DNA from: Alkalibacterium subtropicum | GTDB lineage: Bacteria > Bacillota > Bacilli > Lactobacillales > Carnobacteriaceae_A | Direction: 5' to 3' | DNA: 64,000 nt | Assembly (NCBI RefSeq): GCF_900112455.1 | Contig: NZ_FOLT01000003.1 | Location: 124,001-188,000, forward strand | Shown: positions 32,763-41,058 of the stretch, one piece after another | Numbering within the stretch: position 1 is the first letter of the stretch | Layout: each line of letters opens with the position of its first letter | The notes under the pieces: generated by a model | What the model saw: only the letters and a program-made list of their open reading frames with translations | What the model was told of the DNA's origin: nothing | The model's database searches: none | Translations under genes and position numbers: made by a program

Positions 32763-34199
32763 TTAAAGTTCCTGACCGTTTGTTTCGATCACTTTTTTGT
32801 ACCAGAAGTAACTGTCCTTCTTGTAGCGTTTGAGCTCTTTTTCGTCCAGTTCTTCGCGGTCCACATACACGAAACCGTAACGCTTCTGATAGCCGTTCAA
32901 CCAGCTCAACAGATCCGTATAGCTCCACGTGCAGTAACCTAAGACCTCGACACCGTCAGTGATCGCTTCCTGGATCGCCCTGACATGGTTTCTCAAGAAG
33001 TCGATGCGGTAATCATCGTGGACACTACCGTCTTCTTCCAGGTCATCATAAGCACCCAGTCCGTTTTCCGTAATTAAAATAGGCAGCTGGTAACGGCTGT
33101 TGATACGGCGCATGGCCACACGCAGGCCGGTCGGATCGATGTCCCAGTCCCAGTCCGTTTTTTCAATGAACGGGTTTTCGGCAGATTTATAAAGGCCCGG
33201 TACACCGCTCGCTTCACTGGTTCCTTTTTTCCCGGACGTGTTCATTTTGCCCGCGCCGACACCGTCTATAGGATTCGCTTCCACAGTGGCTGTCTGATAA
33301 TAATTGAGACCCATAAAATCCGGTTTGCCGGCTTTCAGCAGTTCCGTATCGCCCGGTTTGATCTCAGGAGCCAGATCGTGGCGCTCCAGATATTTCCAGA
33401 CCACAGATGGATACTCGCCCCGGACATAAATATCCATCCATAAATGAGCATTAAACTCTTCATTGTTCTCGGCAGCCAGCTGGTTTAAAGGATGACTGTT
33501 CAAGGCATACGTCGGACCATAGGCGAAACTCGGACCGATCTGCCCTTTTATGCCCAGTTCTCTGAAGCGCTTGATGACTGAGGCATTGGCCAGATGGGCG
33601 ATATGGTTGGCCGCATACATGCGTTTTTCATCCGTGACGTTCGGTGGATGGGCCGCCATCCGGTAGCCCAGCATGATGAAGATGTTCTGCTCATTCAAGC
33701 TGACCCAGTAATTCACCTTGTCGTTGTAGCGTTTGAACAGGATCTCGGCATAACGTGTAAAGTCCTCAATGACCTGACGGCTTTCCCAGCCCTGATATTT
33801 ATCCTGCAAGGCCTGCGGAATATCCCAGTGATACAAAGTGACAACAGGTTCGATGTCGTATTTTAAAAGCTCATCGATAAGGCTGTCGTAAAACTCGAGA
33901 CCTTTTTCATTGACTTCTCCGTCACCATCCGGAATGATCCGTGACCAGGCGATCGAAAAGCGGTAAGCTTTCAGCCCCTGTTCCGCCATCAGTTTGACGT
34001 CTTCTTTATAGCGGTGATAATGGTCGACCGCCACTTCACCGGTCGTTCCTTTAAAGGTCTTTCCCGGGATCTTGACGAATCGGTCCCAGACGGACTCCCC
34101 TTTACCGTCTTCACTCATTGCCCCTTCGACTTGATAGGCAGCTGATGCAGATCCCCATAAAAAGTCTTTCGGGAAGGCATCGTGTTCTTTATGAAACAT
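32763..34199 (-). CDS. 6-phospho-beta-glucosidase (GH1)
   Basis: 478 residues from MFHKEHDAFPKDFLWGSASA. Catalytic residues are E170 in LNEQN (acid/base) and E378 in ITENG (nucleophile). S432, K439 and Y441 in LLSWLNGYQKRYGF form the 6-phosphate-binding signature that separates phospho-glucosidases from plain GH1 beta-glucosidases. It hydrolyses PTS-imported cellobiose-6-P or aryl-beta-glucoside-6-P. The start at 34197-34199 follows AGGAGTGA; an upstream extension lacks such a site. It could serve the PTS proteins at 53.4-54.0 kb. Single-gene transcript with its own terminator. Confidence 0.93.
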   Translation of the reverse strand: MFHKEHDAFPKDFLWGSASAAYQVEGAMSEDGKGESVWDRFVKIPGKTFKGTTGEVAVDHYHRYKEDVKLMAEQGLKAYRFSIAWSRIIPDGDGEVNEKGLEFYDSLIDELLKYDIEPVVTLYHWDIPQALQDKYQGWESRQVIEDFTRYAEILFKRYNDKVNYWVSLNEQNIFIMLGYRMAAHPPNVTDEKRMYAANHIAHLANASVIKRFRELGIKGQIGPSFAYGPTYALNSHPLNQLAAENNEEFNAHLWMDIYVRGEYPSVVWKYLERHDLAPEIKPGDTELLKAGKPDFMGLNYYQTATVEANPIDGVGAGKMNTSGKKGTSEASGVPGLYKSAENPFIEKTDWDWDIDPTGLRVAMRRINSRYQLPILITENGLGAYDDLEEDGSVHDDYRIDFLRNHVRAIQEAITDGVEVLGYCTWSYTDLLSWLNGYQKRYGFVYVDREELDEKELKRYKKDSYFWYKKVIETNGQEL

Positions 34200-34290
34200 T
34201 GACTCACTCCTTGATCTGATTATTGTTTCTAAATATATAAAACCGTATACATTTCCTAATACCAGACAGGATTTGTCCAGTAAAACATTC

Positions 34291-34318
34291 CGGATCCCTT
34301 CCAAAGAGGTGGGATCCG
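34291..34318 (-). terminator. Probable terminator of kdgT
   Basis: CGGATCCC/GGGATCCG stem with a short TGTTTTA tail on the minus strand. Confidence 0.6.
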
Positions 34319-34334
34319 AAAGCTGTTGTCATGC

Positions 34335-35285
34335 TTACAATCGATTGGTCTTCTTATTCATCCTGCGTGCGACTCTGGCGATAATGATCGGCATACCGAC
34401 ACTCGTCAGGACTGAAACAAGAAGAACCTGGGTCGTTGCCCCTGACACATATTGTTCGACCTGCGGGAATGTAGCGGCCACAATTGCAGGAGATGATGTC
34501 GATAGACCTGCCACAGTCATCAAAGCCATTCCATATAACCCGTCGTTTTTCAGGATGTTTTTATCCAGAATGATCAGGGTCGACATGGTCAGAATGAAAA
34601 AGACTGTCAGCAGCACGCCGGGCAAGCCCGAACGGATCGCTTCGATCAGATTGACGCCCTGACCGACATTCCAGCCGAGAAATGGCAGGATCGCACTCAC
34701 CCCGGGGGCGAATAATTCTGTGAAATCCTCGTCCAGGTTCCCAAGGATCACTCCCAGGATCAAAGGGATCAGGATAGAAAACACCGGGGTCAGATCGATA
34801 GCTGAGCCTCCGCCAGAATAGAGCAGACTGTACAGAATGATCGGCAGTACAGGCAGACTCAGTACCCCGAACAAACCGTATGCACCCGTATCCAGTTTTG
34901 TGCCGTAACTTTTTGCAGTGAGCAGGTAAATCGCTGTATTGACGCTGGTGATCGTGGAGGCAAATGCCAGTCCACTGACTCCTAAGATACCGTCCTGCCC
35001 AAATAAGAGGATATATCCCCATGCCAGAAGCATACTGAAGACCGCTTTATAAAGAAACAGGATCCCCTGTCGCTTGATAAGATCACCCAGCTGCTTGACA
35101 TCGATCAGTGTACCTGAGAAAAAGGTCAGGATGGCTGCGATAAAGCCGACACTCTGGCCAGAAAACAGCGCTTGTGTCAATCCCCCGATCATAAACAGAT
35201 TCGGCCAGATCGTGTACGTGATCATACTCAAAATGAGCGGCACTAAAAACGTTCCTGCCGGTATGCGGCGGATTTTTGCTAACAT
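34335..35285 (-). CDS. kdgT: 2-keto-3-deoxygluconate permease (KdgT family)
   Basis: 316 residues, about ten helices. RIPAGTFLVPLILSM, FFSGTLIDVKQLG and GKTGV-like inner repeats match the KdgT transporters that import 2-keto-3-deoxygluconate from pectin or alginate breakdown. The region AGLSTSSPAIVAATFPQ is also characteristic. AGGAGA precedes the ATG. No KDG kinase or aldolase adjoins it in the window, so the rest of the route must be elsewhere. Confidence 0.85.
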   Translation of the reverse strand: MLAKIRRIPAGTFLVPLILSMITYTIWPNLFMIGGLTQALFSGQSVGFIAAILTFFSGTLIDVKQLGDLIKRQGILFLYKAVFSMLLAWGYILLFGQDGILGVSGLAFASTITSVNTAIYLLTAKSYGTKLDTGAYGLFGVLSLPVLPIILYSLLYSGGGSAIDLTPVFSILIPLILGVILGNLDEDFTELFAPGVSAILPFLGWNVGQGVNLIEAIRSGLPGVLLTVFFILTMSTLIILDKNILKNDGLYGMALMTVAGLSTSSPAIVAATFPQVEQYVSGATTQVLLVSVLTSVGMPIIIARVARRMNKKTNRL

Positions 35286-35432
35286 AAAACATTCTCCTAT
35301 ACTTTGTTTGTTCTACAATGAACGTCTGTCGTCACATTAAGTAAAACCTTCTATATCTACTAGTATACCTGTTTTCATCAGCTAATTACACCATAATTAT
35401 CTTAATCCCCCCGATTGTATCTGTGTCCTCCG

Positions 35433-35461
35433 TTGAATCTTAACCGTTTAAATGGTATTCT
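35433..35461 (+). promoter_or_regulatory. Flavodoxin promoter
   Basis: TTGAAT (35433-35438), 17 bp, TATTCT (35456-35461), 65 bp upstream of the start. Confidence 0.55.
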
Positions 35462-35526
35462 TTTTTAGACAAGCTTTATACGAAAATGAGCAGTTATATT
35501 ATATAGAGAAAGAAGGATATCAAGCT

Positions 35527-35979
35527 ATGCCTAGTGTAATGATCGTTTATGCAAGTCTGACAGGAAATACCGAAGAATGCGCGGAGATATTAGAAGAAGC
35601 TTTTCAGGAACTGGGAGCCGAAGTCGAACTCGTCGAAAGTGTCTTTGCTGATCCGGAGGACTTTAAAAATGCCGACATCACAGTCGTTGGTACTTACACC
35701 TATGGGACGGATGCAGATTTGCCGGATGAAATCGTTGATTTCTATGAAGAACTCGAGGATGTCGATTTAACAGGAAAGATTTACGGTAATTTTGGGTCAG
35801 GCGATACGTTTTATGAAAAGTACTGTAAATCAGTCGATGACTTTGACGAGCAGTTTGAAAAGACGGGGGCCACAAAAGGCGCCGAAAACGTAAAAGTGAA
35901 CTTGAATCCTGAAGAGGAAGACATTGAGAACCTCAAGGCATTTGCAGCTAAACTGATTCGTGCTTTCGAAGATCAGTAG
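35527..35979 (+). CDS. Flavodoxin
   Basis: 150 residues from MPSVMIVYASLTGNTEE. The FMN phosphate loop S10-x-T12-G13-x-T15 and the aromatic-rich loops GTYTYGTDADLPDE and GSGDTFYEKYC are intact. The protein is very acidic, as electron-carrier flavodoxins are. I use the ATG at 35527, which has AAGGA upstream; the longer frame has none. It is an electron carrier replacing ferredoxin; the partner is not evident here. Confidence 0.93.
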   Translation: MPSVMIVYASLTGNTEECAEILEEAFQELGAEVELVESVFADPEDFKNADITVVGTYTYGTDADLPDEIVDFYEELEDVDLTGKIYGNFGSGDTFYEKYCKSVDDFDEQFEKTGATKGAENVKVNLNPEEEDIENLKAFAAKLIRAFEDQ

Positions 35980-36005
35980 GGTCAGGTCAATATAATAGAA
36001 AGATG

Positions 36006-36082
36006 AGCAGTGAATGATGGATACTTGTCACCGGCAACTTTGCAGTGATGAGTGACAACTCCCTCTTTCGCTGCTTTTTTTT
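36006..36082 (+). terminator. Terminator of the flavodoxin gene
   Basis: AGCAGTGAA pairs (with a G-U) with TTCGCTGCT and encloses a TTGTCAC/GTGACAA hairpin; eight T residues follow. Confidence 0.75.
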
Positions 36083-36165
36083 AAGTACTTATATTGGCAC
36101 TCGCTTTCTTGTTTCGCTATACTTTTTACAGAGATAAAAATACAGTGGAAAGTGGGAATGCATAC

Positions 36166-37011
36166 ATGTCATTAACAGACGGGTATCAAATGAACAACGG
36201 TCTGACGATCCCGAAAGTCGGTTTCGGCACCTGGCAGGCCAAAGACAATGAAGCCAAACAGTCCGTCCTTTGGGCACTGGAAGCGGGTTACCGTCATATC
36301 GACACAGCACAAGGCTATAACAATGAAGAAGAAGTCGGTGAAGCCATCAAAGAGAGTGGTGTGCCGCGGGAAGAAATCTTCCTGACGACCAAGCTGCACA
36401 ACAAGAAACACGGCTACGACAACACAGTTGAAGCGCTGAACGATTCTCTGCGCAAACTGGATACGGATTACCTCGATCTCGTTCTGATCCACTGGCCGAA
36501 CCCAAAGTATTTCCGTGACAACTGGAAAGAAGCGAATGCGGAAAGCTGGAAAGCGATGGAAGAATTTGTGGCCGCTGGCAAGATCAAAACACTTGGTGTC
36601 TCCAACTTCCTGCCTCACCATCTGGACGCCTTGCTTGAAACGGCGAATATCAAACCGGCAGTCAATCAGATCCTGCTCAATCCAAGTGAGATGCAGCCAG
36701 ACGTTGTGGCATACAACACTGAGCACGACATCATCAACGAAGCCTACAGTCCGTTGGGGACAGGCAAGATATTCGATATCGACGAACTGAAGGAGCTGGC
36801 TGAAAAGTACGATAAGACCGTTGCCCAGCTGGTCCTGCGCTGGAGTCTTCAGCATGACTTCCTGCCGCTTCCTAAAACAGTGACCAAAGAGCGGGTCTTT
36901 GAGAATGCGGACATTTTTGATTTTGAAATCAATGCAGACGATATGAAGGTCATCGACGGCATGACTGGACGAGCCGGTTCCGCCACTGATCCAGATACTA
37001 TTTCTTTCTAA
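36166..37011 (+). CDS. Aldo/keto reductase
   Basis: 281 residues of the AKR fold (AKR5-like, 2,5-diketogluconate reductase group). The tetrad is complete: D46, Y51, K76 and H109 (HIDTAQGY, TTKLH, LIHWP). NADPH binding is suggested by the C-terminal LPLPKTVTKERVFEN. The start MSLTDGYQMNNGLTIPKVG is typical of the family; the ribosome binding site is weak (GGAAAGTGGGAA). The function is probably reduction of small carbonyls such as methylglyoxal. It is convergent with the TetR gene, sharing a terminator. Confidence 0.9.
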   Translation: MSLTDGYQMNNGLTIPKVGFGTWQAKDNEAKQSVLWALEAGYRHIDTAQGYNNEEEVGEAIKESGVPREEIFLTTKLHNKKHGYDNTVEALNDSLRKLDTDYLDLVLIHWPNPKYFRDNWKEANAESWKAMEEFVAAGKIKTLGVSNFLPHHLDALLETANIKPAVNQILLNPSEMQPDVVAYNTEHDIINEAYSPLGTGKIFDIDELKELAEKYDKTVAQLVLRWSLQHDFLPLPKTVTKERVFENADIFDFEINADDMKVIDGMTGRAGSATDPDTISF

Positions 37012-37027
37012 TAGGACAAGCAGCAAA

Positions 37028-37068
37028 AAGACTTGACTAAAAGGTTTCATACCTCTTAGTCAAGTCTT
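37028..37068. terminator. Bidirectional terminator between aldo/keto reductase and TetR
   Basis: AAGACTTGACTAA/TTAGTCAAGTCTT with T-rich tails on both strands. Confidence 0.9.
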
Positions 37069-37085
37069 CTTTCATTTTAGCATCC

Positions 37086-37649
37086 TCAAGCTATTTTGGA
37101 TTGTTTCCAGGCAGCGAGAGAATGTGTCACGATGTGTTCCGCCTTTTCGTTGATCGTCTGCTCATCGTACTCAAGCTGACCCTGGGCGGTAAGCACGGCC
37201 GTTCCGTGGATCGACGGCCAGATAATATCCAGAAAGGCTCTTCTTTCCTCATGATCCTCGAGTTCTTCCATATCGTTCATCAGCTGATTCAGAGAATCAA
37301 GTGCACAGGCATGTAACGCCCGGACAGGATAGTCTCTTCCCATAAAAAGTGCACAGAACAGCGTGGCTTCTTTCTTGGCGAAATGGATATAATTGGCACA
37401 GACACTTACGAGATCGATCTTGTCCTTGGTCCCTTTGAAAACCTCTTGCCGAATGTTCTCTTTTACGTATTCGAGCAGATTTTCTCTCAAGTGATCCATA
37501 CTATCGAATTCTTTATAGATGGGCTGCGTCGAAGCATTCAAGTATTCTGCAATGCGCCGAGCGGTAAAGTTCTGAAACCCTTCATCTTTCATTAGTTCTA
37601 AAGCGGCCTCCAAAATATGTTCTTTCAAAATTCTCCTTTTTCGTGGCAA
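37086..37649 (-). CDS. TetR/AcrR family regulator
   Basis: 187 residues. The N-terminal HTH (about 5-55) reads ILEAALELMKDEGFQNFTARRIAEYLNASTQPIYKEF, in which the recognition helix has the STQPIY variant of the usual STGTLY. The C-terminal ligand domain (60-187) contains the IHGTAVLTAQGQL segment of the TetR_C_33-like group. I favour the TTG at 37647-37649 (GGGGAG 8 nt upstream) over the GTG three codons earlier, which abuts the Shine-Dalgarno. Target unknown; the gap 37650-37935 shows no clear operator. Confidence 0.88.
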   Translation of the reverse strand: MPRKRRILKEHILEAALELMKDEGFQNFTARRIAEYLNASTQPIYKEFDSMDHLRENLLEYVKENIRQEVFKGTKDKIDLVSVCANYIHFAKKEATLFCALFMGRDYPVRALHACALDSLNQLMNDMEELEDHEERRAFLDIIWPSIHGTAVLTAQGQLEYDEQTINEKAEHIVTHSLAAWKQSKIA

Positions 37650-37872
37650 ACCCTTCACTCCCCTGCTAATATATTAGTATTATAACAATACCTATTTAGC
37701 GGTTTGCATATAAGTATAACACGTTTAACATATACTGGGAAGGGGTCTGAAACATGTTAACATAATAACTTCTGTCCGTTTTGAAAACTGACAGGATTTA
37801 GTAAAAATCAAACATAACTGATAATTTTGTCCGTCTGCCAAACCCAAAGATCAGACGATAATGGTTTTTGGA

Positions 37873-37901
37873 TTGTGACATCCTGTCATCTGTGCTAATA
37901 T
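37873..37901 (+). promoter_or_regulatory. Promoter of the M29 aminopeptidase gene
   Basis: TTGTGA (37873-37878), 17 bp, TAATAT (37896-37901), 35 bp before the ATG. Confidence 0.65.
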
Positions 37902-37935
37902 TATAAAGTAATGATAAATTGTAGGAGGAAAATTA

Positions 37936-39174
37936 ATGGTCTTACCAAATTTTGAAGAGAATCTTAAGAAATATGCTGAGTTGCTTGTATCAACGGGTGT
38001 GAATGTTTCTGACGGACATACCGTTGTATTGAGCGTTGATGTCGATCAGGCTCCCCTGGCCCGTCTGATCACTGAAGCCGCTTATCAGAGAGGCGCGAAA
38101 GAAGTGATCGTCAAGTGGACGGACGATCAGGTCACCCGTTCCACGTTCAAACATGCATCGGAAGAGGTCGTGGCTACAGTCGAACAGTATAAAGTCGACG
38201 AATCTCTAGATCACATTGAAAAAGGTGCCAGCCGCATCAGTGTCCGTTCATCTGATCCCGATTCATTGAAGGGACTGGACAGCAAGAAAATCGCTGCTGC
38301 TCAAAAAGCAAGAGGCAAAGCCTTCTCAGCGATGCGTAAAGCCACACAAGCCAATAAAGTCAGCTGGGTCGTTGCCGCAGCTTCCGGAGAAAAATGGGCA
38401 GAGAAAGTCTTCCCTGAACTGGATACGGCTGAAGAACGTGTCGACGCTTTGTGGGATGCTATTTTCAAAGCGATCCATTTGTATGACGAAGACCCGGTTT
38501 CGACTTGGGAAAACAAAGACAATACACTGGAATCTAAAGCTGATGAGTTGAACAAAGAACAATTCGTTGCGCTGCATTACACTGCTCCAGGAACTGACCT
38601 GACAGTCGGCCTGCCAAAAGGTCACCGCTGGGAAGGTGCCGGAAGCTTGAACGCGCGCGGCGAACGTTTCATGGCCAACATGCCTACTGAAGAAGTCTTC
38701 AGCGCACCGGATGCCAACCGTGTTGACGGAGTCGTTGTATCGACCAAACCTTTGAGCTATGCCGGAAACATCATCGAAGGCATGGAGTTCCACTTCAAAG
38801 ACGGTAAAGTCGTTGACGTTAAAGCTGAAAAAGGTGAAGATGTCATCAAGGAACTGATCAAAACCGACGAAGGTGCTGCACGTTTAGGTGAAGTGGCTTT
38901 AGTTCCTGATGCTTCCCCTATCTCCCAGTCTGGCCTGACATTCTTTAATACACTATTCGATGAGAATGCTTCGAACCACCTGGCATTAGGGTCTGCTTAC
39001 GCCTTCAACCTGGAAGGCGGAACAGAAATGTCTGAAGACGAACTGAAAGCAGCCGGCTTGAACCGCTCTGACGTTCACGTCGACTTTATGATCGGTTCCG
39101 ACCAGATGGACATCGACGGTATCCGTGAAGACGGCACCCGTGTCCCAGTCTTCCGTAAAGGCGCCTGGGCATAA
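37936..39174 (+). CDS. pepS: Aminopeptidase, M29 family (PepS/AmpS-like)
   Basis: 412 residues, full length for the M29 thermophilic/PepS aminopeptidase group, which trims N-terminal residues from peptides in the cytoplasm. Metal and active-site stretches are recognisable: NMPTEEVFSAPD, LGEVALVP, NHLALGSAYAF and DVHVDFMIGSDQMDIDG. AGGAGG precedes the ATG. Single-gene unit with its own promoter; a structured repeat and a terminator follow. Confidence 0.95.
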   Translation: MVLPNFEENLKKYAELLVSTGVNVSDGHTVVLSVDVDQAPLARLITEAAYQRGAKEVIVKWTDDQVTRSTFKHASEEVVATVEQYKVDESLDHIEKGASRISVRSSDPDSLKGLDSKKIAAAQKARGKAFSAMRKATQANKVSWVVAAASGEKWAEKVFPELDTAEERVDALWDAIFKAIHLYDEDPVSTWENKDNTLESKADELNKEQFVALHYTAPGTDLTVGLPKGHRWEGAGSLNARGERFMANMPTEEVFSAPDANRVDGVVVSTKPLSYAGNIIEGMEFHFKDGKVVDVKAEKGEDVIKELIKTDEGAARLGEVALVPDASPISQSGLTFFNTLFDENASNHLALGSAYAFNLEGGTEMSEDELKAAGLNRSDVHVDFMIGSDQMDIDGIREDGTRVPVFRKGAWA

Positions 39175-39185
39175 GAAAAGAAATG

Positions 39186-39345
39186 TAATTTAAGTTCGGT
39201 TGACACTCATGAAAAATAGCAAATATAGCCTGAATGAGCATACTGCGCAATGGCTATATTTGTCTTTTTTCATGAAGGTGTCAAACTTAAATTACTAGAC
39301 AAGAATAAGGTCGCGAATCTCATTACAATCGATTCGTACTGCGGT
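39186..39345. repeat. Structured repeat family H, copy 1 (MITE-like)
   Basis: A 109-nt palindromic unit (39186-39294) is bounded by TAATTTAAGTT and its complement AACTTAAATTA. It continues inward with TTGACACTCATGAAAAA/TTTTTTCATGAAGGTGTCA and an inner stem AAATATAGCC/GGCTATATTT. A tail follows (GTCGCGAATCTCATT...TTCGTACT) that is also found in copy 2. Confidence 0.75.
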
Positions 39346-39380
39346 TCTACGTCATAAATGACTAGAACCTCACCAAAAAG

Positions 39381-39541
39381 CAATTTAAGTTCGATTGACA
39401 CTCATGAAAAATTGCTGTCCCCCTAGCCAGTACCAGGGGAGCAAAGCGACCGTGGTTTCCTTATTGTCCAGTCAAAATTAAATGACTGGACAAGATTAGA
39501 GTCGCGAATCTCATTCCATTCGATTTGTACTAGAACTCTAA
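39381..39541. repeat. Structured repeat family H, copy 2
   Basis: Starts with the same AATTTAAGTTCG-ATTGACACTCATG word 195 bp downstream of copy 1. Its internal stem is different (TTGTCCAGTCA/TGACTGGACAA), and it ends with the shared GTCGCGAATCTCATT and TTGTACTAGAA tail. Confidence 0.7.
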
Positions 39542-39552
39542 ATATTAATAAT

Positions 39553-39587
39553 AAAAAAATCCCCTGGCTTCTTTAGGGGATTTTTTT
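39553..39587 (+). terminator. Strong terminator upstream of the ASCH gene
   Basis: AAAAAAATCCCCT/AGGGGATTTTTTT. It ends 17 bp before the ASCH start codon, so the ASCH gene must rely on read-through or on antitermination, since no promoter fits between. Confidence 0.88.
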
Positions 39588-39604
39588 GTGAAAGGATAAT
39601 CTAT

Positions 39605-39955
39605 ATGCATTATTTTATGGGGATTTATGACCATCCCTTTGAATTAGTGGCCTCCGGGAAGAAGACCGTAGAGGTGCGGCTGTTTGACAGAAAGCGCCGT
39701 AAACTCAAAACGGGTGATCTGATCACGTTCAACAAGCTGACCAATCCACTGGAAGATGTGACGGTCCGGATCAAGGATCTGACCCGCTTCCCTACGTTCA
39801 AAGAACTGTACGAAGCGATTCCTGCAAAGGCTGTGGGAGCAGAAGGTTCTTCGCTTGAGAAGATGCTGGAAAAAACCCATACGATCTACTCCCCTGAAAA
39901 AGAACAAGAGTGGGGTACGATCGCTATCACCATCGAAAAGCATGACACTGACTGA
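39605..39955 (+). CDS. ASCH domain protein
   Basis: 116 residues. HPFELVASGKKTVEVRLFDRKRRKLKTGDLITF is the ASCH beta-barrel signature (GxKxxExR, PUA-like superfamily), predicted to bind RNA or a nucleotide-like ligand. AAAGGAT precedes the ATG. Some relatives are amidohydrolases acting on acetylated cytidine, so both RNA binding and nucleoside salvage are possible. Confidence 0.88.
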   Translation: MHYFMGIYDHPFELVASGKKTVEVRLFDRKRRKLKTGDLITFNKLTNPLEDVTVRIKDLTRFPTFKELYEAIPAKAVGAEGSSLEKMLEKTHTIYSPEKEQEWGTIAITIEKHDTD

Positions 39956-39960
39956 TCAAC

Positions 39961-39987
39961 AAAAGCTGCCTTCGCGGGCAGCTTTTT
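39961..39987. terminator. Terminator between ASCH and GNAT genes
   Basis: AAAAGCTGCC-ttcg-cGGGCAGCTTTTTT; it probably serves both convergent genes. Confidence 0.92.
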
Positions 39988-39993
39988 TGCATT

Positions 39994-40560
39994 TCATTCG
40001 GCTGTTTTTGCTATGATATCGGGTTCGAACCTTTCCGGTTTGATCCTGTTGATGATTGGCTTTATATCCGTCAGCAGGGTCTTGAAGCTTTCTTTGTCAA
40101 ACGCGTTTTTACTGCACAAGAGCTCATACTTCTTCCCGCCATATGCCAGATCATATCCTGTTTCATGAAAACCATTCTCTTCATAAAATTCTTTTTTCTT
40201 TTCGCGATGCGCTTCGAGAGGGTCAGTCTGAGCCATTTCTTCCAAGTCCAGTACGATCTGCTGGTGCGGGTAATAGTCTTTGATCGCATTCAATAGTTGT
40301 CTGCCGTAGCCTTTTGACGACTGCTTTTCAGTGACCGCAAAGAAAAAGATATACGCACTGCCTGGATTCTTAGCTATAAGATAAAACCCTATAAAGGTCT
40401 CCCCCTCTTTGACTGCCAGAAAATCGAAGGTCAGCGACCTGGAAAGCGCCAGCAGCTTGGTGAAAGCGATCCTCTCTTTTGTGGGAAAAGCTTCTTTATT
40501 GAGTCGTTTCATTCTTCGGATGTCTTTATTTTCCAAATGGGCGATGGGGGTGACGTCCAT
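39994..40560 (-). CDS. GNAT family N-acetyltransferase
   Basis: 188 residues. The central acetyl-CoA region reads YIFFFAVTEKQSSKGYGRQLLNAI (motif A, with Q/S-x-x-G-x-G/R), followed by LDLEEM and FYEENGFHETGYDLAYGGKKYEL (motif B, the NGF-xx-TGY pattern). The substrate is unknown. AGGAGG precedes the ATG. The C-terminal 40 residues extend beyond the core domain. Confidence 0.88.
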   Translation of the reverse strand: MDVTPIAHLENKDIRRMKRLNKEAFPTKERIAFTKLLALSRSLTFDFLAVKEGETFIGFYLIAKNPGSAYIFFFAVTEKQSSKGYGRQLLNAIKDYYPHQQIVLDLEEMAQTDPLEAHREKKKEFYEENGFHETGYDLAYGGKKYELLCSKNAFDKESFKTLLTDIKPIINRIKPERFEPDIIAKTAE

Positions 40561-40994
40561 GATTTTGCCTCCTTGATTGAATGATTGCAGAAAATCTCAA
40601 ACTCATAATGGGGCTCACTGGTTTTCTATTTTTCGATCGTCTGCCGGGCTTTTTTCTTATCTTTATGAGTTTGCGCTTATTTCCCGCAGATGTCAAACGT
40701 ATCGAAAAGCCCTCGTTGTGCTAGCTCTTTAAACTCATATTACAGCAGGTTGGGTACTTATACGAGTAGTGTGTCACTTTAATACAGATGATCAGGTCAA
40801 TAATTTCGAGCCCTTTAATCCGTCATTTCGCGCCCCGATTCGTATGATCAGCTGGAACTTTCTCCCGACTTAGTCACCTGCCTCCTGATCCTTGACCTAC
40901 CTAGCCTCTACGCTTTTGACCGAATCATTCTTTGAAGGTCATTTGATTTTAAGAGACTCATTTTCATCTGACTCTCTTGCTTAGGTCTAAAACT
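40561..40994. repeat. Gap with inverted CAAACTCATAA words
   Basis: CAAACTCATAA (40598-40608) pairs with TTATGAGTTTG (40663-40673), and AAACTCATA recurs near 40731. GATGATCAGG and ATGATCAGC occur near 40787 and 40846. The layout resembles the other arrays but the pairing is looser, and there is no cap hairpin. No gene seen. Confidence 0.4.
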
Positions 40995-41023
40995 TTGAAA
41001 ACTGTTACCGTTTTCATTAAAAT
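40995..41023 (+). promoter_or_regulatory. Promoter with a cre site in its spacer
   Basis: TTGAAA (40995-41000), 17 bp, TAAAAT (41018-41023). The spacer contains TGTTACCGTTTTCA (41003-41016), a full match to the cre consensus TGWNANCGNTNNCA, so CcpA repression of the downstream reductase is expected. Confidence 0.75.
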
Positions 41024-41058
41024 TAAACTATTCAACTACGCAAGGAGGACAATAGACA

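Noticed and set aside
36172-37050. 292-codon antisense ORF over the aldo/keto reductase
   Set aside because: Shadow frame; the sense strand has the full catalytic tetrad and normal codon use.
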